Notes under the pieces: generated by a model
Told to the model about the DNA's origin: nothing
Databases searched by the model: none
What the model saw: the letters and a program-made list of their open reading frames with translations, nothing else
Source: Candidatus Thorarchaeota archaeon
Lineage (GTDB): Archaea > Asgardarchaeota > Thorarchaeia > Thorarchaeales > Thorarchaeaceae
DNA length: 8,576 nt
NCBI GenBank assembly: GCA_029855925.1
Contig: JAGSHP010000308.1
Span: forward strand, 1-8,576
Reading direction: 5' to 3'
Shown here: piece after piece, positions 1 to 5,781 of the stretch
Layout of the letters: each line of letters starts with the position of its first letter
Position numbering within the stretch: the first letter of the stretch is position 1
Program-made: the position numbers and the translations under genes

Positions 1-378
1 AACCTCATCATTGAGGGAAAGCCAACAATTCAGATTGCAACGCCCCCAGAGTTTGAGGGCGGCGTTCCAGGAATCATCTCACCGGAAGATCTCTTTGTTG
101 CATCAGCAGCTACGTGCATGATGACGACCTTTGTCACATTCTCAAAGAAGATGAGGTTCGAATACAAGGGATTCACATGCACGGGCATTGGTCGCATGGA
201 ACGTGTTGAGAAGGGGTTCAAGTTTACGAAGATTACGATCAAGGCGACTGTTGTCATCGGATCTGAGGACGACAGACACAAGGCGGAGCGAGCACTCGAG
301 CTCTCTGGTAAGTATTGCCTTGTGACCAATAGTATGAATTGCGAGATTGTGCATGAGAATACTGTTGTTGTTGAATAG
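1..378 (+). CDS. OsmC/Ohr-family peroxiredoxin-like protein, 3' part (5' end outside window)
   Basis: The reading frame is open from base 1 to a TAG at 376-378, giving 125 visible residues; the start lies to the left of the window. The sequence shows the OsmC pattern: SPEDLFVASAATC at visible residues 27-39 and GKYCLVTNS around 103-111. This places Cys39 and Cys106 where the family keeps its redox-active cysteine pair. Family members are cytosolic, usually dimeric, and reduce organic hydroperoxides through these cysteines, although many archaeal members have untested substrates. At least the N-terminal strands of the usual ~135-145 residue domain are missing. The gene converges on valS, with 24 bp between the two stop codons. 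It could be a general OsmC-like protein rather than true OsmC or Ohr; family assignment is solid, subfamily is not. Confidence 0.85.
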   Translation, partial: NLIIEGKPTIQIATPPEFEGGVPGIISPEDLFVASAATCMMTTFVTFSKKMRFEYKGFTCTGIGRMERVEKGFKFTKITIKATVVIGSEDDRHKAERALELSGKYCLVTNSMNCEIVHENTVVVE

Positions 379-386
379 ATCACTAG

Positions 387-411
387 GACGCCTAGGTGAG
401 ACCTAGGCGTC
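387..411. repeat. Perfect inverted repeat (11-bp stem, 3-nt loop) between convergent genes
   Basis: GACGCCTAGGT at 387-397 pairs perfectly with ACCTAGGCGTC at 401-411 around a GAG loop. Each arm contains the palindrome CCTAGG. The right arm covers the last codons and TAG stop of valS (stop at 403-405), and the left arm lies 8 bp beyond the stop of the OsmC gene. A bidirectional terminator or 3'-end-stabilising hairpin is the natural reading for a tail-to-tail junction. Neither side has a clear T-tract, so termination is an inference; a protein-binding palindrome is the alternative. Confidence 0.7.
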
Positions 412-2958
412 ATCGCCGGTTTCAGGGGGGCTCACAAAGACAGACTCGGTTGATTCTTCGAGCGACAGTTGCACAAGTCCGCTCTTCTTCTTGGGCGTAC
501 CAAAGTGGATTGTTTCAATTCCATGCATTGCCTGAAGGTCCTTGGACCAAGGTTCTAGTTGCTTGGGGACGTATGCCTCTGGAAGGCCTTGCCGAAGCGA
601 TATGCTTGCTTCACGCTTGTACTTCCAGAATGCCCTATTCACTTGAAGGAGAAGTTCTGTATGGGCCGTCATCTCTGAGGCCCACGACTCATTGACTGAG
701 GGATAGGGTTCTCTGTGAATCCCGCCATCATTGTACAGCTCGCGGTATATCTTGTCAGTGATGAATGGCGTAATGGGCGCAAGGGCTCGGAGAATGATAC
801 GCAGAACCTCATGAAGCACAAACCATCCGGACCTTTGTTCGACCTCACTGAATTGACCATCACTGTTGAAGCAGCGGCCCTTGAGCATTTCCAGCACATG
901 ATCAGCAAAGAAGCTCCATGTGAATCTCCGAACCTCAATCACTGGCTTGTGAAAGTCGAGCATCTCACATTCAGGGAGGATTGTTTCCACCATCTGGTTA
1001 GCCTCTGCAAGTATCCATTGATCAACGGCAGTCAGGTCCTTGAAATCAATAGGTTCGGGGATGGGGAACATTGAAACAAAGCGTGCAATATTCCACAGCT
1101 TGGTCATGAACCTTGCAACACCAGCAAGTCGCTCCTCGGAGAAGCGAATGTCGCTCCCAAGACCAGCCTCGAGCACCCCAAACAATCGCATGGCGTCAGC
1201 CCCATACTTCTCAATGAAGGGGCCTGGCGGCGGGGAGTTACCCCTAGACTTGGACATCTTCACGCCGTTCTCATCAACAACAAGCCCGGGGACCCAGACC
1301 TCCTTGAAGGCAGGCTGTTTGAGAAGCTGATATACTCGGAGAAGGGAGTAATAGAGCCAGGTTCGTACAATGTCCTTGCCCTGTGGGCGGATGACGTTGC
1401 CAAAGGCCTTCTCAAAGAGTTCGGGATTGCGGAGATAGCCTGTGACATACAGTGCACTGATGGAGGAGTCCATCCAAGTGTCAAAGGTTCTTTCCTCACC
1501 TCTGAAGCCTTCAGATGCTCCGCACTTGGGGCACTTATCGAATGGCGGGTCCTCTCGCCAAGGCTGATAATATCGAAGCTCTCCGGGTTCAGGAACCACA
1601 GCCTCACCACAGGCATTGCAGTACCAGATTGGAATCTCAGTCCCATAGAAGCGACGACGGCTGATCGGCCAGTCCACTGACACTCTGTCTATCCAGTCTA
1701 GTAGAATCTGGCGATGGTGTGGCGGATAGAATGGGGTCTCCGAGGCGATCTTCCGCAGGTCATCCACAAAGTCCGTCTGCTTCAGATAGAACTCATCCAT
1801 TGCAATGAATTCGATAGGAGTGTCACTTCTCCAGCAGAGAGGCACTCGCTGAACCGTTGGCTCTTGCTTGACGAGGAGGCCCTTCTCCTTGAGATCATGA
1901 ATTATCTGCTTTCGCGCCTCAGCGACAGGCATACCAGCATATTTTCCAGCCGCCTCTGTCATCGTGCCATCAGGAGACACAGCGGCAATGGGCTTTAACG
2001 CGAAGTCACGGAATGCCATCACGTCAGCCATATCACCATAACTGCAGACCATGAGAGCACCAGTACCAAAGTCCATCTGTGCTGTCGGACTCTCAATGAT
2101 TGGAACTTCAAAGTCAAAAAGCGGGACCTTTGCCTTCTTTCCGACATATTTGCGGTATCGTTTATCTTCGGGATGAACGAATACAGCACCACATGCACAG
2201 AGCAACTCGGGACGAGTAGTTGCGATCTCAAGAGGCTTGAGACCCTCTACCTCAAAGTACAGATAGTTCAGCGTGCTGTCACGCTCTGCGTACTCCACTT
2301 CAGCATCAGCAATCGTTGTACCGCACTCAAAGCACCAGTTGTTCGGGCGGTAGTCCGTGTATATCAGACCACGATTCCAAAGGTCTATGAAGGTGGCTTG
2401 AGTCAAAGCACGATATCTTGGGCTGTCGGTCTGATAAGAACCGTCGGGGTCGTACGTGTTGTAGCCAACCCCAAACCGCTTGAACGCATCAGTCACCTCG
2501 ATTTGGTACTTATCCAGCTGTTCCTTGCACTTGGCAATGAACTCTTCACGGGGTGTCGTCTGCATGCTCATACCAAACTCTTTCTCTACTCGAATCTCGA
2601 CGGGCAGTCCATTTCGATCAACGCCTAGGGGAAAGTTCACCTCAAGACCCTGCATTCGACGATAGCGTGCAATCATGTCAATCTGCGTATAGTGCAACAT
2701 CTGACCGAGGTGAACGTGACCGGACAGATAGGGTGGGGGAGTGTCCACACTGTAGATGATCCGACCCGAATCAGGATTGAATGCATACGTCTTTTCCTTC
2801 AACCAAATGTCAATGAGTTCCTCCTCCGAGGATGGCTTCCATCTCTTCGAGGTGAGTGCTGGTTTGAACTTACCCAATTTATCAAGTCTCCTTTGAGGAA
2901 CGTCTGTGCTTGCAGTCTCTTGACAGGTGGTTACGCTAAAAGAGTTTCTGACTAACAT
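403..2958 (-). CDS. valS: Valyl-tRNA synthetase (class I)
   Basis: Charges tRNA-Val with valine in the cytosol. The 851-residue frame has the class I order: an ATP-binding signature DTPPPYLSG-HVHLGQ at residues 72-86, GVDRNGLPVE at 112-121, TTRPE of the CP1 editing domain at 247-251, a zinc-type cysteine pair at 209/212 and another at 447/450 with 476/479, VDWPISRRRFYGT at 428-440, KMSKS at 567-571, and a helical anticodon-binding region from about 645 onward. Length and motifs match archaeal ValRS better than IleRS or LeuRS. The HIGH motif reads HLGQ, with Gln in place of the last His. The ATG at 2958 is chosen because a TATA box lies about 34 bp upstream, implying a near-leaderless mRNA; a TTG at 2877 with a Shine-Dalgarno would remove 27 poorly conserved-looking residues. 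Transcribed alone from its own promoter. Confidence 0.95.
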   Translation of the reverse strand: MLVRNSFSVTTCQETASTDVPQRRLDKLGKFKPALTSKRWKPSSEEELIDIWLKEKTYAFNPDSGRIIYSVDTPPPYLSGHVHLGQMLHYTQIDMIARYRRMQGLEVNFPLGVDRNGLPVEIRVEKEFGMSMQTTPREEFIAKCKEQLDKYQIEVTDAFKRFGVGYNTYDPDGSYQTDSPRYRALTQATFIDLWNRGLIYTDYRPNNWCFECGTTIADAEVEYAERDSTLNYLYFEVEGLKPLEIATTRPELLCACGAVFVHPEDKRYRKYVGKKAKVPLFDFEVPIIESPTAQMDFGTGALMVCSYGDMADVMAFRDFALKPIAAVSPDGTMTEAAGKYAGMPVAEARKQIIHDLKEKGLLVKQEPTVQRVPLCWRSDTPIEFIAMDEFYLKQTDFVDDLRKIASETPFYPPHHRQILLDWIDRVSVDWPISRRRFYGTEIPIWYCNACGEAVVPEPGELRYYQPWREDPPFDKCPKCGASEGFRGEERTFDTWMDSSISALYVTGYLRNPELFEKAFGNVIRPQGKDIVRTWLYYSLLRVYQLLKQPAFKEVWVPGLVVDENGVKMSKSRGNSPPPGPFIEKYGADAMRLFGVLEAGLGSDIRFSEERLAGVARFMTKLWNIARFVSMFPIPEPIDFKDLTAVDQWILAEANQMVETILPECEMLDFHKPVIEVRRFTWSFFADHVLEMLKGRCFNSDGQFSEVEQRSGWFVLHEVLRIILRALAPITPFITDKIYRELYNDGGIHREPYPSVNESWASEMTAHTELLLQVNRAFWKYKREASISLRQGLPEAYVPKQLEPWSKDLQAMHGIETIHFGTPKKKSGLVQLSLEESTESVFVSPPETGDDA
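2888..2894 (-). promoter_or_regulatory. Internal Shine-Dalgarno (AAAGGAG) ahead of an alternative valS TTG start
   Basis: AAAGGAG on the minus strand ends 10 nt before an in-frame TTG at 2877. Starting there gives an 824-residue ValRS beginning just before the KFKPALTSKRW segment. The spacing is slightly long, and the upstream promoter fits the ATG at 2958 better, so this is an alternative rather than the chosen start. Confidence 0.3.
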
Positions 2959-2987
2959 AAATTCAGCAGGCCATCCACACGTGCGGA

Positions 2988-2997
2988 CTATAAGGGA
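2988..2997 (-). promoter_or_regulatory. TATA-box promoter of valS
   Basis: CCCTTATAGT on the minus strand, centred about 34 bp upstream of the ATG at 2958. An archaeal start site about 25-27 bp downstream of the box would fall near 2966, leaving a leader of only a few bases. The rest of the 2959-3166 spacer holds no credible gene on either strand. Confidence 0.5.
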
Positions 2998-3166
2998 GCA
3001 TCATTGCCACGCATCAATGGACTCTGTAGCATCCACACGAAGCACATGATCAGGGTTGCGAATTCTCGTTCGTATGATACATATTCCGAGGCAGCAACAC
3101 AGTCTTTTAGACGACAACGGAAGCGCGAGGGGAGGGGAAATGAAACACACCCCGCCCCAGTCTGGC

Positions 3167-4015
3167 TTATCCAAACACCTTCTTCCCGATCAAGAGACCC
3201 ACAATGATTGAAACCGGAATAATTGCGGCAAGTGCCATGATGGGTACACCGGTGTCAAGATTCAGTGGAGAACTCACGCCCACTGATGAAACTCGCACAA
3301 TTGAGTTTTTCAACGTATAGTCACTTGTGTAATTGGCACCATAGAGAACTTGGTGCTGAATTAGCTGATATTGTGAGAGAACACCATCAGAGTCGTATGT
3401 GGCGGAGAATGAGTAGGAGAGTGTGCCATTCAGTTCCTCAGCCACGTCCTCAATGTTCACCGTGAATGCAAAGGTGAAGACACCATTCTCTGCTGAATAT
3501 GTAAATGTTGATTGGTCAACTGTTGGGTCGTACTTGGTCTCATTCACTGCATCATTCCAGCTCGTGTCATGTGTGCTCCAGATTGGATTAACAAACAGAA
3601 AGCGTCCCGGATGACCATGTTGCGGTTCAGGGAATATACGTACGGAGGTTGATTCGGAGCGATTGTTGCTATTAGTGTCAGTTGTGGAAAGTGACCAGTA
3701 GACCTTGTTGTCTTGAAATGCAACTGTGTCGTTGTGATCCGTGTACACAGGCACCAGCGCAAAATACCAGCCCTTGTAATTATAATAGATGAGATCATCG
3801 CCGCCAGATTCAGTGATATTGAACACATGCACCACGAGCTCGCCCTCGACATCGGAGTTGACAACAGGTCCATTGTTCTCCCGATAGGTCTGCTCCAACC
3901 AATGCACAGCGAAACTGTAGGTCTGCCCTGGCACTGCAGCATTCGTTGTCATTGGTGTCATGATTATCAAAAGAGAGAGGACAATACTCAGAGTCACTTC
4001 TATTCGCTTGGTCAT
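3167..4015 (-). CDS. Secreted, C-terminally membrane-anchored protein of unknown function
   Basis: No family recognised. The 282-residue product starts with a signal peptide: a Lys/Arg-containing tip, a hydrophobic core at about residues 8-21 and a likely cleavage near Asn-Ala-Ala (25-27). A Ser/Thr/Asn- and aromatic-rich domain with a beta-strand pattern fills residues 30-250. A hydrophobic segment at about 257-276 is followed by GKKVFG, so the domain is predicted to face outside with one anchor and a short cytoplasmic tail. There are six N-glycosylation sequons (66, 95, 118, 158, 196, 228) and no cysteine. The ATG at 4015 is preferred over an in-frame ATG at 4081 because GAGGT lies 7 nt ahead of it, it gives a clean signal peptide, and the TATA box lies inside the longer frame. 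Possibly a cell-surface structural or binding protein; function is unknown. Confidence 0.8.
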   Translation of the reverse strand: MTKRIEVTLSIVLSLLIIMTPMTTNAAVPGQTYSFAVHWLEQTYRENNGPVVNSDVEGELVVHVFNITESGGDDLIYYNYKGWYFALVPVYTDHNDTVAFQDNKVYWSLSTTDTNSNNRSESTSVRIFPEPQHGHPGRFLFVNPIWSTHDTSWNDAVNETKYDPTVDQSTFTYSAENGVFTFAFTVNIEDVAEELNGTLSYSFSATYDSDGVLSQYQLIQHQVLYGANYTSDYTLKNSIVRVSSVGVSSPLNLDTGVPIMALAAIIPVSIIVGLLIGKKVFG

Positions 4016-4022
4016 TCGCGCT

Positions 4023-4027
4023 ACCTC
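4023..4027 (-). promoter_or_regulatory. Shine-Dalgarno GAGGT fixing the start of the secreted protein
   Basis: GAGGT on the minus strand lies 7 nt before the ATG at 4015. With the transcript expected to begin near 4028, this site would sit at the very 5' end of the mRNA. It selects the 4015 start over the longer frame from 4081. Confidence 0.65.
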
Positions 4028-4049
4028 AGGAGAGAGAGACCATGTGCGA

Positions 4050-4058
4050 ATATAAATT
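4050..4058 (-). promoter_or_regulatory. TATA-box promoter of the secreted-protein gene
   Basis: AATTTATAT on the minus strand, about 39 bp upstream of the ATG at 4015. A transcript start about 26 bp downstream would be near 4028, leaving a leader of about 13 nt that includes the GAGGT site. It is oriented away from the pyrH promoter in the same intergenic region. Confidence 0.6.
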
Positions 4059-4200
4059 CCACTGGGATGCAAGTCGGTCATCTGGCGCCAAATGAATGAG
4101 CCAGTATTGATGAGAAACGAACTGGACGGAAAGAGATTCCGAGAGAGATTTCCTCAGCCATGGCCTATGATGGCAAACGGAGGGGAATTGCCAAAATGAT

Positions 4201-4214
4201 TTCGAAAATTCGAA
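4201..4214. promoter_or_regulatory. Paired TTCGAA palindromes, candidate operator
   Basis: TTCGAA occurs at 4201-4206 and again at 4209-4214, separated by AA. Each copy is a perfect palindrome. The pair lies about 25-40 bp ahead of the pyrH TATA-like box and about 145 bp from that of the divergent gene, a normal place for a regulator site. A role in controlling the pyrH operon, perhaps by the winged-helix protein it encodes, is inferred. Confidence 0.3.
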
Positions 4215-4237
4215 AGACTGGTTCATTCGCAAAAACT

Positions 4238-4247
4238 TCATTAAGTA
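4238..4247 (+). promoter_or_regulatory. TATA-like promoter of the pyrH operon
   Basis: TCATTAAGTA with an A-rich stretch (CAAAAAC) just upstream that resembles a BRE. A start about 26 bp downstream would be near 4269, giving a leader of about 14 nt that contains the GAGGT ribosome site. The match to a canonical TTTATA-type box is moderate. Confidence 0.45.
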
Positions 4248-4271
4248 CCGCCGGGGATAGCTCTCTGAGCA

Positions 4272-4276
4272 GAGGT
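4272..4276 (+). promoter_or_regulatory. Shine-Dalgarno GAGGT fixing the pyrH start
   Basis: GAGGT lies 6 nt ahead of the ATG at 4283, which begins exactly at the conserved kinase N-terminus (RAVLKLGGS). This rejects the open but unsupported 41-codon extension to an ATG at 4160. Confidence 0.7.
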
Positions 4277-4282
4277 AGAATC

Positions 4283-4984
4283 ATGCGAGCGGTCTTGAAA
4301 CTCGGAGGTTCGCTTCTGTACAGAGGCGCGGATGAGGTAAATCTTGAGCGAGTACGAGAGTATGCTAGAGCTCTCATCACTCTGACAGAAGAGGGTAACC
4401 AATTGGTGGTTGTAGTCGGAGGAGGTAAACCAGCAAGGACGTTCATTGCCGCGGCTCGAACTCTTGGCGCAAGCGAGACTCAGTGTGATTGGCTCGGAAT
4501 CAAGGTTGCTCGCCTGAATGCAGAGTTGCTCTGTGCCGCTCTTGGTGATGCAGCATATCCTATAGTCGTGGAAACACTCGATGACCTTGAGAGTGCGTTT
4601 GTGACAAACAAGATTGTCCTGATGGGCGGACTCACACCGGGGCAGTCAACAAATGCGGTGGCTGCATTGGCTGCCGAAATAGTTGGTGCGGAACTGTTGC
4701 TCAATGCGACAAATGTCGATGGCGTCTATGATCGAGATCCCAAAGAGGAAGGTGCCAAGAAGATTGATAGATTGACCATAGACCAGCTGGATGAGATTCT
4801 CTCAGGAGGCGGTGTACGGGCAGGTGAGTATCGTCTATTCGATCCTGTTGCCATTCGGGTTGTTGCACGTTCGAGGATACCCATAATAATCTTCAATGGA
4901 ACTCAATCGGAGAATCTGATACGTATATTCAAGGGCAAGAAAATTGGTACTACTGTCACCCACGAAAAGACACGGTCGACGTAG
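4283..4984 (+). CDS. pyrH: Uridylate (UMP) kinase, archaeal PyrH type
   Basis: Phosphorylates UMP to UDP with ATP in the cytosol, a step in pyrimidine nucleotide synthesis. The 233-residue protein is an amino-acid-kinase fold. Visible motifs: K6 with GGS at 8-10, VVVVGGGK at 42-49 with R52, CDWLGI at 68-73 followed by ARLNA, MGGLTPGQST at 114-123, NATNVDGVYDRDP at 141-153, and a C-terminal beta region with IIIFNGT at 201-207. Length and motif spacing agree with archaeal UMP kinases of about 225-235 residues and exclude the longer aspartokinases and glutamate kinases. The start at 4283 follows a good GAGGT site. The regulator gene begins 15 bp after the stop, with its Shine-Dalgarno overlapping the stop, so the two are co-transcribed. 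Isopentenyl phosphate kinase is a related alternative but fits less well. Confidence 0.93.
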   Translation: MRAVLKLGGSLLYRGADEVNLERVREYARALITLTEEGNQLVVVVGGGKPARTFIAAARTLGASETQCDWLGIKVARLNAELLCAALGDAAYPIVVETLDDLESAFVTNKIVLMGGLTPGQSTNAVAALAAEIVGAELLLNATNVDGVYDRDPKEEGAKKIDRLTIDQLDEILSGGGVRAGEYRLFDPVAIRVVARSRIPIIIFNGTQSENLIRIFKGKKIGTTVTHEKTRST

Positions 4985-4989
4985 GAGGT
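4984..4989 (+). promoter_or_regulatory. Shine-Dalgarno GGAGGT deciding the regulator start
   Basis: GGAGGT begins in the last base of the pyrH stop codon. It is only 1 nt from an in-frame GTG at 4991, too close to work, and 10 nt from the ATG at 5000, which is therefore preferred. Confidence 0.55.
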
Positions 4990-4999
4990 AGTGTCGAGA

Positions 5000-5296
5000 A
5001 TGAGAAGGCTACTCGAGTTAATATTCATGTCAAAGGCTCAGACAAGAGTCGTTCAACACTTTCTCGACAGACCCAAGGAGTTCTTTAACCTCAGCAGGAT
5101 AGCCAAGGAGACCGGACTGGCACATTCTACAATTCACCGGGTCGTACAACCACTCGTTGACATTGGGCTTATCAAGGAGATCAAGGTGGGGCGTCAAATC
5201 AGACTGTTCATTCTTGAATCAGAGGATCCCAAGACTAAGATACTGATGGATTTCTACGACCACATCAAGCCACATCTCGAAGAGCTATTGCGGTAG
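5000..5296 (+). CDS. Small winged-helix DNA-binding regulator
   Basis: A 98-residue protein with the layout of a single winged-helix domain: an N-terminal helix (about 10-22), a helix-turn-helix with LSRIAKETGL at 31-40 and recognition helix STIHRVVQPLVDIG at 43-56, then a two-strand wing around IKVGRQIRLFIL at 61-72, and a C-terminal helix (78-97) that may mediate dimerisation. It probably binds DNA as a dimer and acts as a transcription regulator, in the broad ArsR/MarR-like archaeal group. No metal-binding cysteines or ligand domain are visible. It follows pyrH by 15 bp in one operon, which suggests autoregulation or control linked to pyrimidine supply; that link is inferred. Start is ATG 5000 (alternative GTG at 4991 adds three residues). 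Confidence 0.82.
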   Translation: MRRLLELIFMSKAQTRVVQHFLDRPKEFFNLSRIAKETGLAHSTIHRVVQPLVDIGLIKEIKVGRQIRLFILESEDPKTKILMDFYDHIKPHLEELLR

Positions 5297-5328
5297 AGAG
5301 GCTTTGGTTTCAATTCACCGACGGAAAT

Positions 5329-5338
5329 GGCTATAAAT
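5329..5338 (+). promoter_or_regulatory. TATA-box promoter of tRNA-Leu
   Basis: GGCTATAAAT, preceded by GGAAAT, which resembles a BRE. The box lies about 28 bp before the mature tRNA 5' end at 5363, as expected for an archaeal tRNA gene transcribed with a leader of a few bases. Confidence 0.65.
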
Positions 5339-5362
5339 CGATAATGAAACAGTAGACATAAT

Positions 5363-5475
5363 GCCGAGGTAGCCAAGTGGTCAACGGCGGTGGACTCAAG
5401 ATCTAACGACCACAACTCTGATGAGGGATCCACTCTCGTAGGAGTTCGCGAGTTCGAATCTCGTCCTCGGCACCA
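5363..5475 (+). tRNA. tRNA-Leu(CAA), intron-containing, CCA encoded
   Basis: Reads UUG codons. The acceptor stem GCCGAGG (5363-5369) pairs perfectly with CCTCGGC (5465-5471), followed by discriminator A (5472) and an encoded CCA (5473-5475). The D-stem is GCC/GGC. The anticodon stem GTGGA (5390-5394) pairs with TCCAC (5429-5433) once the intron is removed, giving the loop CTCAAGA with anticodon CAA at 5397-5399. A long variable arm (CTC-GTAG-GAG) marks a class II tRNA, and the T-arm has loop TTCGAAT. A73 together with the CAA anticodon supports leucine over serine. The exons are 5363-5400 and 5428-5475. A pyrimidine run (CTCTTTCTT) just after the gene may end transcription. Confidence 0.96.
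5401..5427 (+). other. 27-nt archaeal tRNA intron at position 37/38 (bulge-helix-bulge)
   Basis: Anticodon-loop bases CTCA (5395-5398) pair with TGAG in the intron (5422-5425), making a 4-bp central helix. It is flanked by two 3-nt bulges, AGA (5399-5401) and GGA (5426-5428). Cutting after the second base of each bulge, as the archaeal splicing endonuclease does, removes 5401-5427 and restores a 7-nt anticodon loop and 5-bp stem. The inner helix is weak (2 bp visible). Confidence 0.93.
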
Positions 5476-5515
5476 CTCTTTCTTACGTTGAACTCATGTC
5501 ACTCAACAATCTGCT

Positions 5516-5550
5516 AAGAAAAAAGAGAGAGGAGGCGTCAGGTAGCCTCC
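5516..5550 (-). terminator. Hairpin plus U-tract terminator of the small transcription unit
   Basis: On the minus strand GGAGGC (5550-5545) and GCCTCC (5536-5531) form a 6-bp stem with an 8-nt loop, followed at once by TCTCTC and six T residues (5524-5519). The TGA stop of the second small ORF lies in the loop. It looks like an intrinsic terminator, and the T-tract alone would suffice for archaeal RNA polymerase. Confidence 0.65.
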
Positions 5551-5642
5551 AAGTCTAGAACATCGGTGACAGTGATATCGGACACATTGTCGTTCCCGGA
5601 TGATGATGAGCCATCATCTCCCGAATGCATTCTGCCGCTCAC
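5538..5642 (-). CDS. Tiny acidic Ser/Asp-rich ORF (34 aa), or 3' half of a frameshifted gene
   Basis: Not recognised. Starts with GTG at 5642 that overlaps the TGA of the preceding small ORF by four bases (GTGA), a usual coupling arrangement; an ATG four codons on is an alternative start. The 34-residue product has a GDDGSSSSGNDN stretch (8-19) and ends in DITVTDVLDLEAT, so it is acidic and probably disordered. Its stop sits inside the terminator hairpin. Alternatively it is the C-terminal half of one protein of about 67 residues interrupted by a -1 frameshift near 5642. No homology can be claimed. Confidence 0.35.
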   Translation of the reverse strand: MSGRMHSGDDGSSSSGNDNVSDITVTDVLDLEAT

Positions 5643-5743
5643 CTCACGGCGGTCAGGTATGCATAGGCAAGCGCGTTTGTGTATGTCACATTGCGCTTGA
5701 TTTCAAGACGAGTTCCGGTTCGGTCAGTTCTTGTTGTGGTCAT
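5639..5743 (-). CDS. Tiny basic ORF (34 aa), first of an overlapping pair
   Basis: Not recognised. ATG at 5743 to TGA at 5639-5641. The product begins MTTTRTDRTGTRLEIKRN and ends in an alternating hydrophobic/aromatic segment (NALAYAYLTAVR, 23-34), with six Arg/Lys against two acidic residues. Support comes from context: a strong TATA box places the transcript start about 7-8 nt before this ATG, and a terminator follows the overlapping second ORF. Too short for a codon test to be firm. The transcript of about 230 nt could instead be a non-coding RNA, or the two ORFs could be one gene split by a frameshift. Confidence 0.4.
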   Translation of the reverse strand: MTTTRTDRTGTRLEIKRNVTYTNALAYAYLTAVR

Positions 5744-5772
5744 GTTAGTTCAATATAACTGACACAGATTCT

Positions 5773-5781
5773 CTATATAAT
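5773..5781 (-). promoter_or_regulatory. Strong TATA-box promoter of the small transcription unit
   Basis: ATTATATAG on the minus strand, one of the best TATA matches in the window. A start about 26 bp downstream falls near 5750, 7 nt before the ATG at 5743. It lies just downstream of the polX stop codon, so the unit has its own promoter. Confidence 0.65.

Noticed and set aside
30..413. Minus-strand ORF of 127 aa antisense to the OsmC-family gene
   Set aside because: The plus-strand frame carries the family's paired cysteines and motifs, so the antisense frame is a shadow.
715..1074. Plus-strand ORF of 119 aa antisense to valS
   Set aside because: It lies wholly within a strongly supported coding gene, and its translation shows no domain-like pattern; the same goes for the plus-strand frames at 396-695, 1714-1998 and 2173-2628.
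3004..3207. Plus-strand ORF of 67 aa in the spacer upstream of valS
   Set aside because: Non-ATG start, no ribosome site or promoter, low-complexity Arg-rich translation, and it runs into the 3' end of the secreted-protein gene on the other strand.
4016..4081. Longer version of the secreted protein starting at 4081
   Set aside because: It would put 22 polar residues ahead of a good signal peptide, and its own promoter TATA box would lie within the coding region.
4160..4282. N-terminal extension of UMP kinase from an upstream ATG at 4160
   Set aside because: The TATA-like box lies inside it, GAGGT sits 6 nt before the ATG at 4283, and the kinase fold starts exactly at 4283.
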